Shown in pieces: positions 59,587-64,000 of a DNA stretch of 64,000 nt. A program made the position numbers and the translations under genes. The stretch is taken from assembly GCA_037318855.1 (NCBI GenBank), contig CP134874.1, forward strand, positions 3,906,598 to 3,970,597, given 5' to 3'. Each line of letters opens with the position of its first letter. Position 1 is the first letter of the stretch. The notes under the pieces were generated by a model. That model was not told the DNA's origin and searched no databases. It worked only from the letters and a program-made list of their open reading frames with translations. Source of the DNA: Candidatus Sedimenticola sp. (ex Thyasira tokunagai). Lineage in GTDB: Bacteria; Pseudomonadota; Gammaproteobacteria; Chromatiales; Chromatiaceae.

Positions 59587-60616
59587 CCTGATTACCCACC
59601 AGGCTCAGCTATTGAGCCTGTGGTGGCCGCATAATGGAACCCTCTGAATATACGAGGGTTTCCATCATGCCAAAAAATACTATCCAGTTTCAAAAAGGGC
59701 TTGGTTTGCACGAATTTCTGGAAAAATATGGTACCGATACTCAATGCAGCCAAGCGTTGCATCGACTTCGCTGGCCAAGTGGATATGTTTGCCCAGAGTG
59801 CGGTAACGCAACGTGCTGCGAACTCAAAAGCCGCAAGATATACCAGTGTCATAAATGTCATCACCAGACATCGCTTACTGCGGGTACCATTTTTCATGGC
59901 ACAAAGTTGCCTTTGAAGAAATGGTTTCTGGCCATCTATTTGCTGACCCAGCGTAAAAAGAGCACCTCTGCCTTGCAACTGTCTCGTGAGATTGGAGTGA
60001 ACTACAACACTGCGTGGAAGCTCAAGCACAAACTGATGCAGGTAATGATGGAACGCCAGGGTAAGAAAAAGCTGACTGGCCGCATTGAAATGGATGATGC
60101 ATATATTGGCGGTGAAAAACCTGGTAAGCGTGGACGAGGCTCCCGCAACAAAATCCCTTTCGTAGCCGCCGTTGAGACGACGCAGGACGGCAGGCCTTTG
60201 AAAATTCATCTGCGTCGTGTGCGTGGTTTTCGTAGTGCAGAAATTGCTCGATATGCCAAGTCCAGTCTGGTTTCTGGTAGCACTGTATTCTCTGATGGTC
60301 TCTGCTGCTTCAGAGCTGTCACTGATGCTGAATGCGATCATGTGGCCATTGTGACTGGTGGCGGTCGAAAAAGCGCACAGAGCTCCACCTTCAAGTGGGT
60401 GAACACCATGCTTGGCAACGTCAAGAATTCTTTGCAGGGAACTTTTCATGCTATACGAAAAAAACATGTACCTCGTTATCTTGCCGAATTCGAATATCGG
60501 TTTAATCGTCGCTTCAATCTTCCAGAAATGATTGAGCGATTGCTCTTTGTTGCGTTGCGTACACCACCAATGCCTTATCGCTTCTTGAGAATGGCTGAGG
60601 TTTATGGGTAATCAGG
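59587..60616 (+). mobile_element. IS1595-family insertion sequence with 8-bp target duplication
   Basis: Perfect 11-bp ends CCTGATTACCC (59587-59597) and GGGTAATCAGG (60606-60616) are flanked on both sides by AAACGTTA (59579-59586 and 60617-60624). The 1030-bp unit holds one transposase gene. Eight-bp duplications are usual for IS1595. The perfect duplication indicates a recent insertion. It lies 65 bp upstream of the RTX gene start. Confidence 0.95.
59667..60611 (+). CDS. IS1595-family transposase (ISXO2-like DDE)
   Basis: The product is 314 residues from ATG 59667 (MPKNTIQFQKGLGLHEFLEKYG). It has an N-terminal zinc ribbon (CPECGNATCCELKSRKIYQCHKCHHQTSLTAGT) and an ISXO2-like DDE domain with GRIEMDDAYIGGEKPGKRGRGS (first Asp), STVFSDGLCCF (second Asp) and the final N/H..E region (KWVNTMLGNVKNSLQGTFHAI). 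The C-terminal part is YLAEFEYRFNRRFNL. The stop codon TAA lies within the right terminal repeat. It looks intact and able to act. Confidence 0.93.
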   Translation: MPKNTIQFQKGLGLHEFLEKYGTDTQCSQALHRLRWPSGYVCPECGNATCCELKSRKIYQCHKCHHQTSLTAGTIFHGTKLPLKKWFLAIYLLTQRKKSTSALQLSREIGVNYNTAWKLKHKLMQVMMERQGKKKLTGRIEMDDAYIGGEKPGKRGRGSRNKIPFVAAVETTQDGRPLKIHLRRVRGFRSAEIARYAKSSLVSGSTVFSDGLCCFRAVTDAECDHVAIVTGGGRKSAQSSTFKWVNTMLGNVKNSLQGTFHAIRKKHVPRYLAEFEYRFNRRFNLPEMIERLLFVALRTPPMPYRFLRMAEVYG

Positions 60617-60950
60617 AAACGTTATGCAAAGATTAGTCATATTGTCGGCAGTCTTCACCGCAGCCTGTCACAACATCGGCGTGCGTTCTGTCACACAGCC
60701 TGCAGTTGGCTTTTTATTGACGCCTTAGTTTAAATGGCAGCCTGATTATCTTATTTTCCCCCTAGATTTAAACTTCAGACCAATCTAACGAAGGAGGGAT
60801 GGTGATAGAACAGGGAGTTAAGAGGGTGGAAGCTTAGTTGATGACGAGGATGCCACAAGCCCCCTTTTGGGTAGGCGATCTTTCTCTAAACACAATGGGG
60901 TTTGGTGCTACGAATCAGGTGACCTGGCATTGAGCCTTGGGAACCACCAT
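60617..60950. other. Intergenic region separated from the RTX gene by the IS
   Basis: It probably contains the original upstream region of the RTX gene. TTGACG (60717-60722) is a plus-strand -35-like box without a good partner. A run of AGGGGGCTTGTGG-like inverted bases is seen near 60856-60876. No gene is recognised. Confidence 0.35.
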
Positions 60951-61646
60951 TCAGAGCATCCCAAACTGGTAGATCAGGTGACCACCCACGCCCATCGTGA
61001 CTAATCCCACCATAGCGAGCAGCCCGTTGTGGGCCCAGGTGAGCGTTCCCGCAGAGTATCTCAGCGGCAGGCTGATGACCATTGCCAGCAGTATCATGCC
61101 CAAAATCGAACCAGCACCGAACAGCGCAATATAGAGTAGCCCCTGGGCGATTGATGAGACACTCTCCAGTGCCAGCACGATCAATGCGGCGGAACCGGCC
61201 ATTCCATGGGTCATGCCCACCAGTAGAGAACGCAGAGGGAGCCGCTGTGGATGGTTGTGATGATGAGCCTCTTCATTATGAGGCTTTCCCGGAGAGTGCG
61301 AGTGGGCATGAAAGTGCAGAGTCTCACCGTGGTGGTGACTATGAAAATGGATGCGATCCCTGACCAGTCGACGCAGTACATCCCCCCCCAGCAGCACCAG
61401 CATGACACCCACCGCCAATTCGAGCAGATGTGAGAGCTGTTGCGGCACCAGACTGTCCATGATCAGCACCAGCCCTCCAAAGAGAAACAGTGTCAAGGTG
61501 TGACCTACGCCCCAAAACAGTCCCTGCCGCGCCGTCTCGCGGGCTGAGCGGCTACGGGTCGCCAGGGAGGCCACAGCCGCCATATGATCGGCCTCTGTCG
61601 CGTGCTGCATGCCGATAAGAAAGCCAAGAAGAATGACTGACAACAT
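60951..61646 (-). CDS. NicO/UreH-like nickel or cobalt transporter
   Basis: The product is 231 residues from ATG 61646 (MLSVILLGFLIGMQHATEADHMAAVASLATR). HATEADHM resembles the metal-binding H-x-x-D/E-A-D-H motif of NiCoT/NicO carriers and UreH. About six TM helices flank a very His-rich cytosolic loop (HFHSHHHGETLHFHAHSHS ... EEAHHHNHPQ), a metal store or gate. GMTHGMAGSAALIVLALE is the second conserved motif. No urease or hydrogenase genes lie close, so Ni or Co use is inferred from family only. An alternative annotation is a general HoxN/HupN/NixA family protein. Confidence 0.85.
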   Translation of the reverse strand: MLSVILLGFLIGMQHATEADHMAAVASLATRSRSARETARQGLFWGVGHTLTLFLFGGLVLIMDSLVPQQLSHLLELAVGVMLVLLGGDVLRRLVRDRIHFHSHHHGETLHFHAHSHSPGKPHNEEAHHHNHPQRLPLRSLLVGMTHGMAGSAALIVLALESVSSIAQGLLYIALFGAGSILGMILLAMVISLPLRYSAGTLTWAHNGLLAMVGLVTMGVGGHLIYQFGML

Positions 61647-61899
61647 CTGAACATTTCCGCTGCAAGGATAGGATCTCCCCCATATACAATAGCACCGCCT
61701 GATTGAGTGCCATGGAGCTATCTTGAACAAAACAGCCCCTCTGTAGAGAGGATTTTAGATTCAGTTGCGTTGAGTCAAGGTTTCATACACTCCAGGTTAC
61801 CTATAATAAAATTCATGATTGACCAACCCGCTCACTGATATTGGTTTCACATTGAGTGATTAGGGTGTGACTTCGTAACATTTGAAGAGGAGAAACGAC
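61647..61899. other. Intergenic region
   Basis: Divergent promoters for the transporter and the DUF465 gene are expected. GTTGAGTCAAGG near 61769-61780 and TATAATAAAATTCATG at about 61802-61817 (a good -10-like TATAAT) are the only notable bases. No RNA gene is seen. Confidence 0.35.
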
Positions 61900-62142
61900 A
61901 TGCTTGGGGAGATGCACGATATCCTTCATGAGTTCCCCAACCTTGAAGGTAAAATCAACGAACTTCATGAGACCAATGTGGAGTTTGCCGGTCTGATGGA
62001 TAAACACGATAAGATCGATGGGGAGATCCGTAATTTGGAAGAGCAGGGCTCACCGACCACAGATGAGCACATGGAAGAGCTTAAATACCTCCGAGCAGGG
62101 CTGAAAGACCAGGTATTTACCCTACTGCGCTCACTGGCGTAA
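61900..62142 (+). CDS. DUF465 / YdcH-family small protein
   Basis: The product is 80 residues from ATG 61900 (MLGEMHDILHEFPNLEGKINELHETNVEFAGLMDKHDKIDGEIRNLEEQG), preceded by the strong site GAGGAGAAACGAC. It is a helical hairpin with the family features EFPN, LM-KHD-ID-EI and YLRAGLKDQVFTLLRS. YdcH-like proteins are abundant and conserved, with no firmly known role. It stands alone. Confidence 0.9.
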   Translation: MLGEMHDILHEFPNLEGKINELHETNVEFAGLMDKHDKIDGEIRNLEEQGSPTTDEHMEELKYLRAGLKDQVFTLLRSLA

Positions 62143-62172
62143 ACATCCTATTTTAAATAACGGAGCGGCATC

Positions 62173-62320
62173 TCAGCCGCTCTGCTCATCCAACCACTCG
62201 CCGACCTTCGGCGGTGTCTGCTTTTGCGCCGTACCACTAACGTAGATACCGATATGCCCACCCGCAAAGGTGACCTCGCTATAGTCACTGCTGCCGGTTC
62301 GCCCCGCAAATGCACTCCCC
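62173..62320 (-). pseudogene. 3' remnant of a class III PHA synthase gene (phaC-like)
   Basis: On the minus strand an open frame reads SAFAGRTGSSDYSEVTFAGG and then HIGIYVSGTAQKQTPPKVGEW-LDEQSG and stops at 62173-62175. FxxGHIGxYVSG...PP-I--WL--RS is the known C-terminal block of class III PhaC enzymes. Nothing upstream on that strand is coding. The homology ends near a MITE fragment (62328-62355), so the gene was deleted down to its last ~48 codons. Confidence 0.7.
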
Positions 62321-62325
62321 ACCCT

Positions 62326-62357
62326 GCCCAACTGAGAATTTTAGGTTCAACAGAGAT
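62326..62357. repeat. End fragment of MITE family 1
   Basis: CACCCTGCCCAACTGAGAAT-TTTAGGTTCAAC is a decayed copy of the right end CACCCTGTCCAACTGAGGAT-TCTAGGTTGAAG found at 26.4 kb and 35.7 kb. The rest of the element is missing. Confidence 0.6.
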
Positions 62358-62412
62358 AGCTAAACCGGTAGAATCATCCGATCAGTTTTTACCCCCAATT
62401 GAGGGATCAGAG

Positions 62413-63018
62413 ATGCCACAAAACCATCATGGCGAGCAGGTTGTACTTGCCAGCAACAACGCCGGAAAAGTCCGTGAGATCAACCAGTTACTCGCCGAAC
62501 AGGCGATCAAAGTGTTACCCCAGAAAGAGTTCGACATACCCGAAGCCGATGAGACCGGCCTCACCTTCGTTGAGAATGCCATTCTCAAGGCCCGTCATGC
62601 CGCCGCCCTCAGCGGTCTACCCGCCATTGCCGACGACTCCGGCATCGAGGTGGATGCACTCAAGGGTGCCCCCGGCATCTACTCCGCCCGTTTTGCAGGC
62701 CCCGGCTGCAATGACCAGGACAACAATGTGAAGCTGCTGGAAGATTTGAAGGGTGTTCCCGAGGACGAGCGCAGCGCACGCTTCCAGTGCGTTATGGTCT
62801 ATATGCGCCACGCTGAAGATCCTACTCCAATCATCTGCCAGGGCACTTGGGAGGGGCGTATCCTGACAGAATCACAGGGTGAAAACGGCTTTGGTTACGA
62901 CCCTCTGTTTTTGGTGCCGGATCAAGGGTGCACCTCGGCTGAATTGAGCGCAGATAAGAAGAACAAACTAAGTCACCGGGGTCAGGCACTGCGGAAACTG
63001 ATGGCGGCTCTCACCTGA
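62413..63018 (+). CDS. rdgB: XTP/dITP pyrophosphatase (Ham1/RdgB)
   Basis: The product is 201 residues from ATG 62413 (MPQNHHGEQVVLASNNAGKVREINQLLAE). A house-cleaning nucleotide pyrophosphatase that removes ITP, dITP and XTP. Motifs are SNNAGKVREI, ETGLTFVENAILKARHAA, ADDSGIEVDALKGAPGIYSARF, and GFGYDPLFLVP with the catalytic Asp. Start choice: the longer frame upstream covers the phaC relic and MITE fragment and is unlikely. It precedes the EamA gene by 25 bp and is probably co-transcribed with it. Confidence 0.96.
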   Translation: MPQNHHGEQVVLASNNAGKVREINQLLAEQAIKVLPQKEFDIPEADETGLTFVENAILKARHAAALSGLPAIADDSGIEVDALKGAPGIYSARFAGPGCNDQDNNVKLLEDLKGVPEDERSARFQCVMVYMRHAEDPTPIICQGTWEGRILTESQGENGFGYDPLFLVPDQGCTSAELSADKKNKLSHRGQALRKLMAALT

Positions 63019-63043
63019 TAAACGAGGGATAGGGGGGCATCCT

Positions 63044-63928
63044 GTGTCACAAAAGTGGGCGTATCTGATGCTCTCCTGCTCTGCCCTCTTCTGGTCTGGT
63101 AACTTTGTCATTGGTCGCGCCATCGCCACGGATATCCCTCCCATCACCTTCTCCTACTGGCGCTGGTCCCTTGCCTTGGCACTGATTCTGCCGTTTACCG
63201 TCAAATCCCTGATTATCCAATGGCCTATCATCCGAGCCAACCTGCTACCGCTAATCTTTTTGGGTCTCCTTGGTGTCTCCGGGTTCAACACTTTTGTCTA
63301 TCTAGGGCTGCAGGAAACCACCGCCACAAACGCTCTGCTGATCAATAGCTTTATACCGATCCTCATCATCCTGCTGTCTCGCATAATAATAGGCACACCC
63401 ATTACCCCAGGAAGACTGGCTGGTATCCTGGTCTCCACCATCGGGGTGCTACTGCTGGTTGTTCAGGGAAGTCTCGAAAACCTGTTGTCACTCAAAATCA
63501 ACCAGGGCGACCTGTGGATACTGGCCGCCAGTTTTATATGGGCGATCTACTCCATCGGGCTGCGACGACGCCCTGCCGATCTGCCGGCGCAGACCTTTCT
63601 ACTGGTCACTATAATTGTCGGCTTTCTCATCCTGAGCCCGATCTACTGGTTTAACCCGCTAAACGAACCGATATTCTCTCTCAACACCGGCAATCTGATG
63701 GCTATTGGTTATGTCGCGCTGTTCGCCTCCATCGGTGCTTTTCTCTGCTGGAATCAGGGAGTAAAGATTGTCGGTGCGGGCAGTGCGGGGCAGTTTATTC
63801 ACCTGATGCCGCTTTTCGGCACCGCCATGGCGATTGCTTTTCTTGGAGAGCAGCTCTACTGGTTCCATGTCGTTGGTGCCGTCGCCATCGGTACGGGAAT
63901 CCTTCTTTCGTTAAAAAATGATCAATGA
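63044..63928 (+). CDS. EamA-family drug/metabolite transporter
   Basis: The product is 294 residues from GTG 63044 (MSQKWAYLMLSCSALFWSGNFVIGRAIATDIPPITFSYWRW), with GAGGGAT upstream. It has ten TM helices in two EamA repeats: LLIFLGLLGVSGFNTFVYLGLQETTATNALLINSFIPI in the first and ALFASIGAFLCWNQGVKIVGAGSAGQFIHLMPLFGTAMAIAFLGEQL in the second. Substrate unknown (an amino-acid or metabolite exporter is common). Nothing is seen from its stop to the window end. Confidence 0.9.
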   Translation: MSQKWAYLMLSCSALFWSGNFVIGRAIATDIPPITFSYWRWSLALALILPFTVKSLIIQWPIIRANLLPLIFLGLLGVSGFNTFVYLGLQETTATNALLINSFIPILIILLSRIIIGTPITPGRLAGILVSTIGVLLLVVQGSLENLLSLKINQGDLWILAASFIWAIYSIGLRRRPADLPAQTFLLVTIIVGFLILSPIYWFNPLNEPIFSLNTGNLMAIGYVALFASIGAFLCWNQGVKIVGAGSAGQFIHLMPLFGTAMAIAFLGEQLYWFHVVGAVAIGTGILLSLKNDQ

Positions 63929-64000
63929 CATGCCACCATACAGGCGATACAAGCTCGCTACAGTTACCACTTTCCACATCAATCATTATCCGGTCCACGA

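Noticed and set aside
60805..60838. Short frame EQGVKRVEA-stop resembling the ComF C-terminus (KKQGVKRVDA)
   Set aside because: Only nine or ten codons match, which is too little to claim a ComF relic.

Overview
The window looks like chromosomal DNA of a gammaproteobacterium. The evidence is the set of housekeeping genes: gltA, lptF-lptG divergent from pepA-holC, epd, a bioB-bioF-bioH-bioC-bioD run divergent from comF, and rdgB. Dense type I secretion/RTX genes, indolepyruvate oxidoreductase and many palindromic repeats would suit a free-living or host-associated environmental bacterium, for example a sulfur-oxidiser, but no gene here proves that lifestyle. No rRNA, tRNA or CRISPR array was seen.

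Region 1 (1-13.1 kb) is an accessory island built on an integron-like cassette array without a visible integron integrase. At least two good attC-type sites and several partial or degenerate ones delimit cassettes: a secreted protein, a lipoprotein, a HigB-HigA module and a BrnT-BrnA module, all read on the minus strand. The array has been invaded by two IS110/IS1111-type elements (one inside an attC), two group II introns (one nearly complete but frameshifted, one a 3' remnant), an IS91-type transposase coupled to a tyrosine recombinase, and a hairpin-rich ~285-bp mobile repeat that splits a gene made of ~50-residue helix-turn-helix-like repeats.

Region 2 (13.2-37.8 kb) is mostly core genome. 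It holds a DUF971 protein fused to a MoaD/ThiS-like domain, a PAS histidine kinase with a FixJ-type regulator, RDD protein, citrate synthase, LptGF, PepA-HolC, an MFS carrier with a PhnA-like protein, Epd, a PaaI-PaaK-IorA-IorB aryl-acid/aryl-pyruvate cluster, and two unrelated DAHP synthases. Intergenic spaces carry REP-like palindromes and two families of short inverted-repeat elements (MITEs).

Region 3 (37.9-47.7 kb) is a type I secretion locus: an HlyD adaptor and two tandem ABC half-transporters with degenerate ATPase motifs, divergent from a 1441-residue cadherin/LamG/RTX adhesin. Region 4 (48-53.5 kb) is the biotin operon, with a candidate promoter and BirA-type operator overlapping the start of divergent comF. 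Region 5 (53.5-59.5 kb) is a second type I system: a 934-residue RTX protein, an ABC exporter and an HlyD gene that is frameshifted. A fresh IS1595-family insertion with an 8-bp target duplication lies just upstream of the RTX gene. Region 6 (60.6-64 kb) has a NicO/UreH-like transporter, a DUF465 protein, a relic of a PHA synthase gene, rdgB and an EamA permease.
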